A DNA stretch of 64,000 nucleotides, from the NCBI RefSeq assembly GCF_000244915.1, contig NZ_CM001442.1, positions 310,001 to 374,000 of the forward strand, in the 5' to 3' direction. Source of the DNA: Bradyrhizobium sp. WSM471 (lineage in GTDB: Bacteria > Pseudomonadota > Alphaproteobacteria > Rhizobiales > Xanthobacteraceae). This document shows, one piece after another, positions 1-10,756 of this stretch. Under the pieces are notes generated by a model. That model had not been told where the DNA came from. It ran no database searches and was given only the letters and a program-made list of their open reading frames with translations. Every line of letters begins with the position of its first letter. Position 1 is the stretch's first letter. The position numbers and the translations under genes were made by a program.

Positions 1-312
1 GTCGGGGATGGTCGGCTTGTCGCGCTTCACCTCGGCGGGCGGCGCCCAGGCCGGGTTGCGGTACTTGCCGTCGATGCGGGTGGTGCCGGCCCACTGCTTC
101 CCGGACTTGCCGACGCCGACCGGGTAGCGCACGGCGTGGCCGCTATCGAGAACGAGATAGAGCCGACGCTCGTTGGTTTTGACCACGATGGTGCCCGGCG
201 AATAGTCGGCCAGGTGTGTCCCCACCATTTCCGGCCGCGCCTGCGCCGCCGTCGACATCAAGACCCCAGCCCCGACGGTGGCGGCCAGCGCCACAGCAAT
301 CCTCATCGACAT
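1..312 (-). CDS. L,D-transpeptidase (YkuD family), N-terminal part, cut by window edge
   Basis: Only the first 104 codons are inside the window; the rest lies beyond position 1. Translation begins MSMRIAVALAATVGAGVL, a Sec signal peptide ending near AQA, so the product is periplasmic. It is followed by the opening of a YkuD domain (GTIVVKTNERRLYLVLDSG, then YPVGVGKSGKQWAGTT). The family forms 3-3 peptidoglycan cross-links or anchors proteins to peptidoglycan; the catalytic His/Cys motif would lie outside the window. The ATG at 312 has an AAGGGG ribosome site about 7 bases upstream; a second in-frame ATG lies at 306. Family assignment is firm, exact role is not. Confidence 0.85.
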   Translation of the reverse strand, partial: MSMRIAVALAATVGAGVLMSTAAQARPEMVGTHLADYSPGTIVVKTNERRLYLVLDSGHAVRYPVGVGKSGKQWAGTTRIDGKYRNPAWAPPAEVKRDKPTIPD

Positions 313-631
313 CGATTTTCCCCTTGCCCCGAACGGACCGTCCAAAATTACGCAAAACCGGCAATCGCTGGCTCGCCAAGTCCTTGTCGCAAGTCTTGTC
401 GCAAGTCCTTGTCAGGCGACATTCTTAACCGCGCCTGTTAACCGGATGGTTTCCACGCACGGCCGCCAAGGGCCAGCCAGCAGGGGGAACAAAGGAAATG
501 TTCGAAACAAAGTAAATGACCTGAAAACAACACTCGGCCGGAAAGATGCCCGGGCGCCAGGGCGCGGCCTGACAAGTGCGTGACGATGTGAACGGCCGTT
601 GTTTCAGGGGCGGTGATGCGGGAGGCGGTCC
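313..631. other. Intergenic region upstream of the L,D-transpeptidase
   Basis: No credible gene is seen. It should hold the promoter of the leftward transpeptidase gene, and it contains a short tandem repeat at 377-414. Small open frames here have no ribosome site and no recognisable protein. Confidence 0.5.
377..414. repeat. Short tandem repeat, three units of 12-13 bp
   Basis: The units CAAGTCCTTGTCG, CAAGTCTTGTCG and CAAGTCCTTGTCA follow one another directly, 65-100 bases upstream of the L,D-transpeptidase start. The middle unit lacks one C. Confidence 0.8.
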
Positions 632-764
632 GTGTCCCGGACGCGGCGCAACGCGAAGCGGTGCGACGCCGAGCCGGGACCCCGAAAGCCACAGTGTCTG
701 CCGTTGCATGGCCCGGCTCAGCAGCGCACCGCTAAAGAGCGCTGCGCTGCGTCCGGGGCACGAG
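632..764. repeat. Intergenic inverted repeat, family A copy 1
   Basis: The left arm starts GTGTCCCGGACGCGGCGC and the right arm ends GCGCTGCGTCCGGGGCACGAG, giving a long imperfect hairpin just past the acsA stop codon. A second copy with the same arms lies at 32809-32970. It may end acsA transcripts, but there is no U-tract. Confidence 0.8.
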
Positions 765-770
765 ACTGCC

Positions 771-2717
<1,947 letters not shown>

Positions 2718-3117
2718 GTTTCCCTCCACATGCGGCAAGCCGAGCGCAGACCACTGGCGAGCCGACTTGATCCTTGAACCGATTATGCGTCGGGCTAACC
2801 GGACCCGACAAGGTGCACAAGCTGGACCTTCGGCGAGCAGCCTGCCATGCGGAGGATCAAGCCGTTTCGTGCGACTGTCGCAGTTTTGAAACAGGGCGAC
2901 GGGCGGCTTTCGGGTCTTTACCCAGATCCTCGGAAGGGGCCCGCGCAGAGCGCCATGCACCGTGCAGAGGTATTTAGAAACCGCCTCTCACTGATTCGGG
3001 ACTCGCAATGCGGTTCGGAACACCCTAAATGGCCAACCCGGGTCCAACGAGACCCCATGGAACAAAAATCAGAACAGCGGCATTGACCGATAACAGACAG
3101 GGCAAAGGCATAAGACT
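2718..3117. other. Divergent intergenic region between acsA and topoisomerase IB
   Basis: About 400 bases without a convincing gene. It must carry the acsA promoter on the minus strand and the topoisomerase promoter on the plus strand. The only motif found is the EcfG-like match at 3059-3084. Confidence 0.5.
3059..3084 (+). promoter_or_regulatory. EcfG-like promoter, one mismatch
   Basis: GGAAC, 17 bases, then CATT (consensus CGTT) ends 33 bases before the topoisomerase start. One base is off the general-stress consensus, so this is a candidate only. Confidence 0.35.
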
Positions 3118-4287
3118 ATGATGGATCAGCGGAATTTCGGGACGATGCGGCCCGCTTCAGCCGATCCTGCTGCCATTGCGCTGGCCAAAGCCCTCGGACA
3201 ATGGCCGAAGCCGGCCGGTTCCGGCCGTCCCAGCCCGAAAAAAGCGTTCGACACGGCACCTGCGACGACGGTCGAGGCCCTCGCCAGGGAACTGGGCCTG
3301 CGGCTCGGTGACCAGAACGAGCTGACCATTCGCCGCATCAGGCGCGGCAAGGGCTATTCGTTCGTGCGACCCAACGGGGTCCACATCCGCGATGCCCGCA
3401 TCATTCGGCGGCTGCATTCCATGGCGGTGCCGCCGGCCTATCGCGAGGTGCGCTACTCGGCCGATCCGAGCACGCATCTCCAGGCGGTGGGACGCGATGC
3501 CGCGGGCCGGCTGCAATATCGCTATCACGCCGATTGGGAGAAGGTCCGCGAGCAACGCAAGGCGCATCGTCTGGAAAAACTCGTCGGCGCGCTGCCCAAG
3601 ATCCGGCGCAAGGTCTCGGCGTTCCTGTCGGGCGACGAGCCGACCCGCGAATTCGCGCTCTCGGCCGTCATCGAACTGATTGCGCGCACCGCGATCCGCC
3701 CCGGCAACGAATCCTATGCCCGTCTCAACGGCACCCGCGGAGCCACCACGCTGCTGAAGTCCAACGTCTCGCTGGAAGACGACAGCTTCGTGCTGACCTT
3801 CAAGGCGAAGGGCGGCAAGGCGGTACGCAAAGAGTGCGACGCGGCCAAGCTCGTGCGTGCCATCGGGATTTTGCAGGGCGTTCCGGGCAAGCGCATGTTC
3901 CAGTATCGCGATGCCTACGGCATCGTGCGCGCGGTCAGCACCACGCAGGTGAACGCGTTTCTGCGCGAGATCGCCGGCATCAAGATATCGCTAAAGGATT
4001 TCCGCACGCTGATGGCCTCTGCCGTGGTCGTGGAATCGTTGTCGCGGATCACGCCCGCGACCAGCCAGCGTGGCCGCAAGAAGCAGGTGCTGGAGGCGAT
4101 CCGGGGCGCTGCCGATCAGCTCTCCAACACGCCGGCGATCTGCCGCAAGAGCTATGTTCACGACACCATCGTCACCGCGTTCGAAGACGGCATCCTCGAA
4201 CGCTTCGCCGCGACCATGAAGGGCCAGCGTTCGCAGGCCAGGCGCGAGCAGCTTTTGCAGCAGGTGGTGGCGACCGCGGCGGTCTGA
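3118..4287 (+). CDS. DNA topoisomerase IB (poxvirus/eukaryote type)
   Basis: Relaxes supercoiled DNA through a transient 3'-phosphotyrosyl link, without ATP. The 389 residues match bacterial TopIB. The N-terminal domain spans about residues 50-140 (SFVRPNGVHIRD, LHSMAVPPAYREVRY). The catalytic domain carries the active-site arginine segment RTAIRPGNESYARLNGTRG and the nucleophilic tyrosine in CRKSYVHD, about residue 346. ATG codons occur at both 3118 and 3121; an AAAGG lies about 9 bases upstream. It converges with the SRPBCC gene, leaving only 13 bases between stops. TopIB is a patchily distributed accessory topoisomerase in bacteria, often linked to stress; a near-match EcfG promoter lies upstream. 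Confidence 0.93.
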   Translation: MMDQRNFGTMRPASADPAAIALAKALGQWPKPAGSGRPSPKKAFDTAPATTVEALARELGLRLGDQNELTIRRIRRGKGYSFVRPNGVHIRDARIIRRLHSMAVPPAYREVRYSADPSTHLQAVGRDAAGRLQYRYHADWEKVREQRKAHRLEKLVGALPKIRRKVSAFLSGDEPTREFALSAVIELIARTAIRPGNESYARLNGTRGATTLLKSNVSLEDDSFVLTFKAKGGKAVRKECDAAKLVRAIGILQGVPGKRMFQYRDAYGIVRAVSTTQVNAFLREIAGIKISLKDFRTLMASAVVVESLSRITPATSQRGRKKQVLEAIRGAADQLSNTPAICRKSYVHDTIVTAFEDGILERFAATMKGQRSQARREQLLQQVVATAAV

Positions 4288-4300
4288 CCTTCTTCTGTCG

Positions 4301-4756
4301 CTACGCCTTGGTGGATACGCCGTTGTCGGGACCTGGATCGCTGCCCGCGGCTGCGGTCGTGAGCCGTCCCAGATAATGCGCCCATCCCGTCGCGTGGGCG
4401 GCAGCCTGTTCCTCGGTCGGCAGCCCGCTATGGGTCATGCGCAGCAATGTGCCGCCGTCGCGTTCGATCAGGTCGATCTCGATCAGGCTCGAGCCGGGCG
4501 GCACTTCCTGACCACCCTCCCATCCAAACGTGTAGGCGAGCCGATGCACCGGCACGACCTCGCGGAACGCGCCGCGGGCGACGCCGCCGCGGGGGCCGAT
4601 GCCTTTGAGCAGATATAGCCCGCCGGGATGCGGCTCCGTGGTCGCGTCGGAACCCATCCAGCTCAAAATCTTCTCGGGGTCGGTCAGGTAAGCGAAAACG
4701 GTGGCCCGTGGGGCGGCGATCTGGGTCTCGCGTCGCACTATGAACGGTTCGGTCAT
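4301..4756 (-). CDS. SRPBCC / AHSA1-like protein
   Basis: A 151-residue START-like ligand-binding fold. The opening MTEPFIVRRETQIAAPRA, then VFAYLTDPEKILSWMG, and the later RLAYTFGWEGG and TLLRMTHSGLPTEEQ are typical of the AHSA1 (Aha1-like) subgroup, often annotated as an ATPase activator but usually of unknown ligand. No signal peptide; cytoplasmic. It is divergent from the cyclase at 4857. Function cannot be stated more closely. Confidence 0.85.
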   Translation of the reverse strand: MTEPFIVRRETQIAAPRATVFAYLTDPEKILSWMGSDATTEPHPGGLYLLKGIGPRGGVARGAFREVVPVHRLAYTFGWEGGQEVPPGSSLIEIDLIERDGGTLLRMTHSGLPTEEQAAAHATGWAHYLGRLTTAAAGSDPGPDNGVSTKA

Positions 4757-4856
4757 CGGCGATCATCCCTGGCTGACTGTGGGACATGGCGGCCCTCGGG
4801 CGGCCCGTCAAGGATTGCCCGTGACAAAGAGGGCCTGCCTTCGCCATGATCGGGCC

Positions 4857-5936
4857 ATGCAGCTCTCGCCGACGCTCGCCTGGCTTGTCGATGTCGCCGC
4901 CGATAGCACCGGGGCCGACCGCTTGCTCGCGGATCTCGGCGCACATCTGGTCGCCGACGGCGTGCCGCTTGCGGCAGGCAGCCTGACGTTGGGGGTGCCG
5001 CATCCGTTGATCGCGAAGCGGACCTGGTTGTGGCGCGCGGAGAACGGCCGGGTGATCGAAGCGCTCGGCTTCGCACCAGGCGGCCTCGCGCCCGACCCGC
5101 CCAACGATGCCGGCCGCCGCTGGCTGCGCGACATCGCGGCCGGTGAGGTGCACGAAGACGCGGTCGGACGGCCCGACGGGCCATTGCTCGGCTGGATCGG
5201 GCCGCGTCCGTTCACCGCAGACGAGACCGAGCAGTTGCGCCAGGCCGCGCGCTTTGCCGCGACGCCCCTTGCGGTGCTTGCCGCGCGCGCCACGTTGCGC
5301 GCGACGCTTGATGCCTATCTTGGCAAGCGCAGCGCGGAGCGGGTGCTGGCGGCACCCCTGCGGCGCGATCTCGGCGAGACCATTCAGGCCGCGCTGCTCT
5401 ATGCCGACCTGCGCAATTTCACGCTCCTGTCGGAAACCACGCCACCTGCCGGCGTCATCGCGGCGCTCGATGCATGGTTCGATCGAATCGCCGGCGCGAT
5501 CCACGCCTTCGGCGGCGAGGTGCTGAAATTCATCGGCGACGGCGTGCTCGCCATCTTTCCGGTGGTCGGGGCGTCACCGCGCCAAGCGTGCGATGCAGCT
5601 CTGCGTGCCGCGAGCGCAGCCGAAGCCGGAATGACGTATCTCAACGCGGAGCGCCGTGCCCAAGGTCTGCCGCCGCTCGCGTTCGGTGCGGCGCTGCATC
5701 TCGGCGAGATGCTATGGGGCAATATCGGCGCCGCCAACCGGCTCGATTTCACGGCGATCGGTCCCGCCGTCAATCTCGCCAGCCGGCTCGAAGGATTGTG
5801 CAAGCCGCTCGGCAGAACCGTGCTGGTGTCGGGCGCGCTCGCCGCCGAGACGGACATGCCTCTGATCGCGCTCGGATCGCATTTGCTGCGCGGCATTGCC
5901 GCGCCATGCGAGGTGTTTGCGCTTCCGGAAACGTAA
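4857..5936 (+). CDS. Class III adenylate cyclase, soluble
   Basis: Makes cyclic AMP from ATP. The 359-residue protein has an unassigned N-terminal domain (about 1-165) and a C-terminal cyclase domain. Metal-binding aspartates sit in LLYADLRNFTLLS and KFIGDGVLAIF; the lysine of LKFIGD and the aspartate of RLDFTAIG occupy the positions that select adenine; NLASRLEGL carries the transition-state asparagine and arginine. No membrane segment is seen. The ATG at 4857 has a poor ribosome site; an alternative GTG at 4821 follows AGGA and would add 12 residues. It ends just before a family B palindrome. Confidence 0.9.
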   Translation: MQLSPTLAWLVDVAADSTGADRLLADLGAHLVADGVPLAAGSLTLGVPHPLIAKRTWLWRAENGRVIEALGFAPGGLAPDPPNDAGRRWLRDIAAGEVHEDAVGRPDGPLLGWIGPRPFTADETEQLRQAARFAATPLAVLAARATLRATLDAYLGKRSAERVLAAPLRRDLGETIQAALLYADLRNFTLLSETTPPAGVIAALDAWFDRIAGAIHAFGGEVLKFIGDGVLAIFPVVGASPRQACDAALRAASAAEAGMTYLNAERRAQGLPPLAFGAALHLGEMLWGNIGAANRLDFTAIGPAVNLASRLEGLCKPLGRTVLVSGALAAETDMPLIALGSHLLRGIAAPCEVFALPET

Positions 5937-5947
5937 GCTCGGATATC

Positions 5948-6030
5948 GTAGCCCGGATGGAGCGAAGCGTAATCCGGGGTCGTGCGACATGGAGACTTTC
6001 CCGGATTGCGCTTCGCTCCATCCGGGCTAC
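5948..6030. repeat. Intergenic inverted repeat, family B copy 1
   Basis: Arms GTAGCCCGGATGGAGCGAAG and CTTCGCTCCATCCGGGCTAC flank a variable middle, an 83-bp near-perfect palindrome between the convergent cyclase and EVE genes. Other copies are at 50055-50138 and 54664-54749. Confidence 0.92.
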
Positions 6031-6038
6031 AGCAGCAA

Positions 6039-6458
6039 CTACATCCCACCCATCTTGCAGACGAGCTTCCATTCGTCGGCCGTCACCGGCTGCACCGAGA
6101 GGCGCGAATATTTCACCAGCGCCATGTCGGCGAGCTTCTTCTCGGCCTTGATCGCGGCCATCGTCACCGGACTCTTCAACGGCTTGTCGGCCTTGATGTC
6201 GACGCAGACGAATTTTTCCGTCTTGTCGGTCGGATCGAGGTAGGCTTCCTTGATAATCTCCGCGATGCCAACGATCTCCTTGCCCTCGTTGGAATGATAG
6301 AAGAACGCCTTGTCGCCCTTCTTCATGGCGACGAGATTCTGGCGCGCGGTGTAATTGCGCACGCCGGTCCAGGCTTCGCCCTTGGCGCCTTTCGCCACCT
6401 GCTGGTCCCAGGACCACACCGATGGTTCGGATTTCACCAGCCAGTATGCCATCTTCAT
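6039..6458 (-). CDS. EVE domain protein
   Basis: A 139-residue single EVE (PUA-like) domain protein. Family motifs are [16 protein letters not shown] at the start, [22 protein letters not shown], and a C-terminal [14 protein letters not shown] domains bind modified bases in nucleic acids; the cellular role of this short form is not established. Its ATG overlaps the gpsA stop by 4 bases, so it is translationally coupled as the third gene of tsaD-gpsA-EVE. A possible internal start (MAYW) lies two codons in. Confidence 0.92.
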   Translation of the reverse strand: MKMAYWLVKSEPSVWSWDQQVAKGAKGEAWTGVRNYTARQNLVAMKKGDKAFFYHSNEGKEIVGIAEIIKEAYLDPTDKTEKFVCVDIKADKPLKSPVTMAAIKAEKKLADMALVKYSRLSVQPVTADEWKLVCKMGGM

Positions 6459-7435
6459 TCCTCTGCCTTGAAAGGTCGCGCCATCAGCCCCGAGATCGCG
6501 GCATCGATCGTGCTTCTGCCGGTCAGGATCGATGCGACGGCTTCCGATACTGGCATTTCGATGTTTTGCGAAGCCGCGAGCTCGATCAGGACCGGCGCGG
6601 TGAATTCGCCTTCGGCAAGCTTGCCGGTGGGCGGCTGCTCGCTGCGGCCAAGCGCCAGGCCGAGCGCAAAATTGCGCGATTGTGGGCTCGAGCAGGTCAA
6701 GATCAGATCGCCGAGGCCAGACAAGCCCGTGAGTGTTTCGCTGCGTGCGCCGAGCGCGCGGCCGAGGCGTGTCAGCTCGGCAAAGGCGCGGGTGGTGAGT
6801 GCGGCCTGGGCGGAAGCGCCGAGCTTGCGCCCGACCGCGATGCCGACCGCGATCGCCAGCACGTTCTTGGCGGCGCCGCCGATCTCGACGCCGCGGACAT
6901 CGGTGGAGTGATAGGGCCGGAAGGTCGTCGAGCCCAGCGCCTGCACCAAGCTGTTGGCCAGCGCTTCCTCCCTCGCCGCCAGCGTGACCGCGGTCGGCAG
7001 GCCACGCGCGACATCGTCGGCAAAGCTCGGGCCCGATAGGATCGCCGGCTGCGCGTGAGGCGCGGCCTCGGCGATCACGTCGGTCATGAATTTATGGGTG
7101 CCGTGCTCGATGCCCTTGGCGCAGGCAATGATCGGCACCGGCTTTTCCAGGTGCGAGGCGAGCATGTTGACAGCACCGCGCAGATGCTGCGCGGGCACTG
7201 CGATCAGCAGCATGTCCGCGCGCGCGGCGAGGCCCAGGTCGCTCGTGACGATGATCTCCGGCGCAAGCCGAATGCCCGGCAGCCGCGGATTGTCGCGGCT
7301 CGATGCGATTCGCTTCGCGTGCTCGGGATTGCGCGCCCACAGCGTCACGTTCCGTCCGGCCCGCGCCGCCACCATCGCCAGCGCCGTGCCCCAGGCGCCC
7401 GCGCCGATCACCGTGACCGATCGGAACGCTGTCAT
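6455..7435 (-). CDS. gpsA: Glycerol-3-phosphate dehydrogenase [NAD(P)+]
   Basis: Reduces dihydroxyacetone phosphate to sn-glycerol-3-phosphate, the backbone for phospholipids. The 326 residues have a Rossmann motif [10 protein letters not shown] near the N-terminus, [18 protein letters not shown], the catalytic-lysine segment [13 protein letters not shown], and [16 protein letters not shown]. The start ATG lies two bases after the tsaD stop, and the end overlaps the EVE gene by ATGA. tsaD-gpsA linkage is common in alphaproteobacteria. Confidence 0.97.
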   Translation of the reverse strand: MTAFRSVTVIGAGAWGTALAMVAARAGRNVTLWARNPEHAKRIASSRDNPRLPGIRLAPEIIVTSDLGLAARADMLLIAVPAQHLRGAVNMLASHLEKPVPIIACAKGIEHGTHKFMTDVIAEAAPHAQPAILSGPSFADDVARGLPTAVTLAAREEALANSLVQALGSTTFRPYHSTDVRGVEIGGAAKNVLAIAVGIAVGRKLGASAQAALTTRAFAELTRLGRALGARSETLTGLSGLGDLILTCSSPQSRNFALGLALGRSEQPPTGKLAEGEFTAPVLIELAASQNIEMPVSEAVASILTGRSTIDAAISGLMARPFKAEE

Positions 7436-7437
7436 TG

Positions 7438-8529
7438 CTAGAATCCCGCGCGTGTCTTGCCGTATCCGGCCGGTGCCGTCGCGTTCGCATCGAGCAGCCA
7501 GCGCGCGCGGGGCTGTGCTTCCATCGTGTCGGTCATGCCGAGTGCGAGACGTTCGGCGCCGGCCCAGGCGATCATCGCGCCGTTGTCGGTGCAGAGCGCC
7601 GGCGGCGGCATGATCAGTTGTGTTCCGGCCTTCCTCGCAACGTCATGCAGCGCGCCGCGGATCGCTTGATTGGCGGCGACGCCGCCGGCCGCCACCAGCG
7701 CACGCGGCGCACCGAACTGCTCGCGGAAAAGTTTGAGACCGACGCTCAATCGGTCGGCGGTGGAATCGAGCACGGCGGCCTGGAAGCTCGCGCAGAGATC
7801 GCTGACGTCCTGCGGCGTGATCTCGGCCAACCGGCTTGCTTCGTTGCGCACCGCCGTCTTCAATCCCGATAGCGAGAAGTTGGCGTCGGGGCGTCCCTGC
7901 AGCGGCCGCGGAAACGCAAAGCGCGCGGGATCGCCGCTGGCTGCTGCGCGCTCGACCTGCGGCCCGCCCGGATAGGGCAGCCCCAGCATCTTCGCGACCT
8001 TGTCAAAGGCCTCGCCGATCGCATCGTCGACGGTGGTGCCGAGCCGCACATACTGGCCGACGCCGGTGACCGCAACGATCTGAGTATGGCCGCCCGAGGC
8101 GAGAAACAGGCAATAGGGAAATTCGAGTGCGTCGGTCAGGCGCGGCGTCAGCGCATGCGCTTCCAGATGGTTCACCGCGACCAGCGGCGTGCCGTGCACC
8201 ATCGCGATCGCCTTCGCGGTGGTGAGCCCGACGATGACGCCGCCGATCAGTCCCGGGCCCGCGGCGGCCGCGACACCGTCGAGCTGGGCGAAGTCGATGC
8301 CGGCCTCGTGCATGGCGCGGTCGATGATGCCGTCGAGCAGGTCGACATGGGCGCGGGCCGCGATCTCCGGTACCACGCCGCCGAAACGGGCATGCTCCTC
8401 GACCTGCGACCATACGATATTGGACAGGATCTTGCCGTTGCCGTCAGGCGCACGCTCGATCACCGCCGCGGCGGTCTCGTCGCAGGTGGTTTCGATGCCC
8501 AGTACCAGCATTGGCGAATTGTTATCCAA
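7438..8529 (-). CDS. tsaD: tRNA N6-adenosine threonylcarbamoyltransferase
   Basis: Transfers the threonylcarbamoyl group to A37 of tRNAs reading ANN codons, in complex with TsaB/TsaE. The 363-residue protein shows the ASKHA nucleotide fold ([13 protein letters not shown]), the metal-binding VNHLEAHAL motif, and [11 protein letters not shown]. The most upstream start is a TTG at 8529 preceded by AAGGG at a good distance; an ATG at 8511 is the alternative (MLVLGIETT). First gene of the tsaD-gpsA-EVE operon, divergent from hemD. Confidence 0.96.
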   Translation of the reverse strand: MDNNSPMLVLGIETTCDETAAAVIERAPDGNGKILSNIVWSQVEEHARFGGVVPEIAARAHVDLLDGIIDRAMHEAGIDFAQLDGVAAAAGPGLIGGVIVGLTTAKAIAMVHGTPLVAVNHLEAHALTPRLTDALEFPYCLFLASGGHTQIVAVTGVGQYVRLGTTVDDAIGEAFDKVAKMLGLPYPGGPQVERAAASGDPARFAFPRPLQGRPDANFSLSGLKTAVRNEASRLAEITPQDVSDLCASFQAAVLDSTADRLSVGLKLFREQFGAPRALVAAGGVAANQAIRGALHDVARKAGTQLIMPPPALCTDNGAMIAWAGAERLALGMTDTMEAQPRARWLLDANATAPAGYGKTRAGF

Positions 8530-8677
8530 TTTGCGCCCTTCTCACCCCCCCCTTGCGCTGATCCGCAAAGCAGAGTTCTGGTACGTCCGGTAGCATTCCG
8601 GGGTCGGCCAACGCAATCGTCACGCGCGGCCGTTCCTCGTGAAAGCGCCACCGCCACGTGGTTCGGGAACACAAGCG

Positions 8678-9424
8678 ATGTCCATTCTTGTCACACGGCC
8701 GCATCCCGACAATGAGGCGACGTCGCAAAATCTCCGTGTACGGGGTCATGTGGTGCTGCTCGCGCCGGTGCTCAAGTTCGAGCCGGTCGCCTTCCATGAC
8801 GAGAGTGAAACGAGCTACAGCGCCGTCATTGTCACATCGGCCAATGCGATCCGTGCCGTCGCGTCACAATTACCGGACCTTGGTCTCCTGCAACTGCCGC
8901 TGTTCGCCGTCGGCGAGCACACGGCCGCCGCCGGGCGCGATGCCGGCTTTGCCGAGGTGATCGTCGCCGGCGGCGACGCCGCGGCCCTGCGCGACAAGGT
9001 GATGCAGAGCGCGCGCGACAAGCGGCTGAAGAAAAAGAGCACGTTGCTCTATCTCGCGGGCGCGGATCTCTCGCGCGACCTCGGCGGTGAGCTGGGCGCC
9101 GAAGGCTTCAACGTCGTCACGCAGACGACCTATCGCATGGCCCCGGTCAAGCTGTTGCCGCGCGATGTCTGTGAGGGTTTTGCCGCCCATGGGATCGAGG
9201 CGGTGCTGCACTACTCCCGGCGCAGCGCGCGGGCTTTCCTGGAGGCCGCGCGGGCGGAAGGTGTCGAAATCTCGGCTCTGGCGATCCCGCAATGCTGCCT
9301 GTCCGAGACGGTCGCCGGCGTGCTGCGCGAGGCCGGTGCCTCGCAGGTTCTGGTGGCGGCGACGCCGGACGAAAATGCCTTATTTGACACCTTGGAGCGT
9401 GCTTTGCGCACCCGTTTGGCGTAA
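8678..9424 (+). CDS. hemD: Uroporphyrinogen-III synthase
   Basis: Closes and inverts ring D of hydroxymethylbilane to give uroporphyrinogen III in haem biosynthesis. The 248-residue protein is divergent in sequence like all HemD, but has the opening MSILVTRPHPDNEAT, VIVTSANAIRAV, LFAVGEHTAAAGRDAGF and the late VLHYSRRSARAFLEA. Position directly before the Mic60 homologue and hemY supports the call. The ATG at 8678 lacks a strong ribosome site. No hemC gene stands between tsaD and hemD. Confidence 0.9.
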   Translation: MSILVTRPHPDNEATSQNLRVRGHVVLLAPVLKFEPVAFHDESETSYSAVIVTSANAIRAVASQLPDLGLLQLPLFAVGEHTAAAGRDAGFAEVIVAGGDAAALRDKVMQSARDKRLKKKSTLLYLAGADLSRDLGGELGAEGFNVVTQTTYRMAPVKLLPRDVCEGFAAHGIEAVLHYSRRSARAFLEAARAEGVEISALAIPQCCLSETVAGVLREAGASQVLVAATPDENALFDTLERALRTRLA

Positions 9425-9493
9425 GAGGTCGGGCCGAATCCGACGCAATCGGATCCGTTCGTTCAAGGCAGGTAAGTGTGAGGAACCGTCACG

Positions 9494-10720
9494 ATGGCCG
9501 ACGACAAGCCTGAAGACGCAGGATTGGCTCCCGAGTCCGGCCGCGCCAAGCGCATCCCGCCCACCATCGACCTCGAGGCAACCGAAGTCTCGACCCAGCC
9601 GCAGGAGGTGGCGGGCGAGCCTCAGGCCCCGACCGAACAGGCCGCGCATGAGCAGGGCAAGTCTGAAGTAGACAAGTCCGAACAAGCCAATGCCGAGCCG
9701 CAGCCCGAACCTGCCGAAGAGGAATCTTCCGTTGCGTCCGCGTCGGTCTCGCCGTCGATTTCACCCTGGGTTATCGCTCCGTTCTCCGGCGCCGTCGCAG
9801 CCGCCATTGTGATCGCGGTCGGCTGGATGCTGGGCTGGCCTGCGGTGCAGGCGCCGCCGGCTGCTCCGCAAGTTACGGGCGCAGCCGTCGACGCGCTGAG
9901 CGGACGCGTTGCCGCGGTCGAAGCCAAGGCGGGCAAGCCTGCCGCCGATCCGGCCATGGTGGCGCGGATCGACGCGCTGGAGAAATCCGCAACGAGCCTG
10001 CGCAGCGACATCGCCAATCTGCGCACGCAGTCCGACAAAACGGCAAGCGCCCTGAACGACGCGACATCGGCGCCGCGCGCTGCCGCGCCTGATCTTGCCG
10101 CTCTCAACGACCGCCTCGCGCAACTCGAGCGTGCCAGCAAGACCGAACGTGCGGAACTCGCACAGCAGGGCGAGAAGATCGCCGACGCAAAGGCGACGGA
10201 CGACAAGCCGCTGCGCCATGTGGTGGCGGCAGCCCTGCTCGACGTCGCCGTTCGCCACGGTGACGCTTATGTGTCGCAACTCGCTGCGGCGCGGTCGCTG
10301 GCAGCAAAGCCGGATATGCTGAAGCCGCTCGACACCTTTGCATCGTCAGGCATTCCGACGCCGGTTGCGCTCAGTCGCGAGCTCCTCAACATCGTGCCAA
10401 AATTGTCGCCGCCGGCGGAAGCCCCGGCCAGCGGCACCGGAATTGTCGAGCGCCTTCAAGCGGGGGCGTCAAAACTCGTCCGCATCGAGCGTACCGATGG
10501 GGTCGGCAACGATCGCGGCGCCATCGTCGCGCGGGTGACGGCGGCTGCGTTGCGCAACGATTTCGTCGAGGCCCGGCGCGAGTTGAAGACGCTGCCCGAG
10601 GCCGATCGTGCACCGGCGCAAGCCTGGCTCGACAAGGCCGATGCCCGTGACGCCGCGCTCGCCGCCTCACGCAAATTCGCCGACGCCGCCATGGCGGATC
10701 TCGTCAAGCCTGGTCAATAA
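9494..10720 (+). CDS. Alphaproteobacterial Mic60/mitofilin homologue (COG4223)
   Basis: A 408-residue inner-membrane protein. A charged, Glu/Pro/Ala-rich N-terminus (1-85) precedes one membrane segment at about 90-115 (VIAPFSGAVAAAIVIAVGW), then a periplasmic coiled coil (about 125-235: VDALSGRVAAVEAK, LRTQSDKTAS, LNDRLAQLERASK) and a C-terminal helical domain like the mitofilin signature region (LPEADRAPAQAWLDKADAR). Homologues shape intracytoplasmic membranes in alphaproteobacteria and are ancestors of mitochondrial Mic60. Location between hemD and hemY is characteristic of the group. A 36-bp gap separates it from hemY. Confidence 0.88.
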   Translation: MADDKPEDAGLAPESGRAKRIPPTIDLEATEVSTQPQEVAGEPQAPTEQAAHEQGKSEVDKSEQANAEPQPEPAEEESSVASASVSPSISPWVIAPFSGAVAAAIVIAVGWMLGWPAVQAPPAAPQVTGAAVDALSGRVAAVEAKAGKPAADPAMVARIDALEKSATSLRSDIANLRTQSDKTASALNDATSAPRAAAPDLAALNDRLAQLERASKTERAELAQQGEKIADAKATDDKPLRHVVAAALLDVAVRHGDAYVSQLAAARSLAAKPDMLKPLDTFASSGIPTPVALSRELLNIVPKLSPPAEAPASGTGIVERLQAGASKLVRIERTDGVGNDRGAIVARVTAAALRNDFVEARRELKTLPEADRAPAQAWLDKADARDAALAASRKFADAAMADLVKPGQ

Positions 10721-10756
10721 AGGTTCGCGCAACAATCAGCGCGTATAGGGATCGTC

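Noticed and set aside
8522..8797. Small minus-strand frame overlapping tsaD and hemD starts
   Set aside because: It overlaps both well-supported divergent genes and shows no domain or signal.
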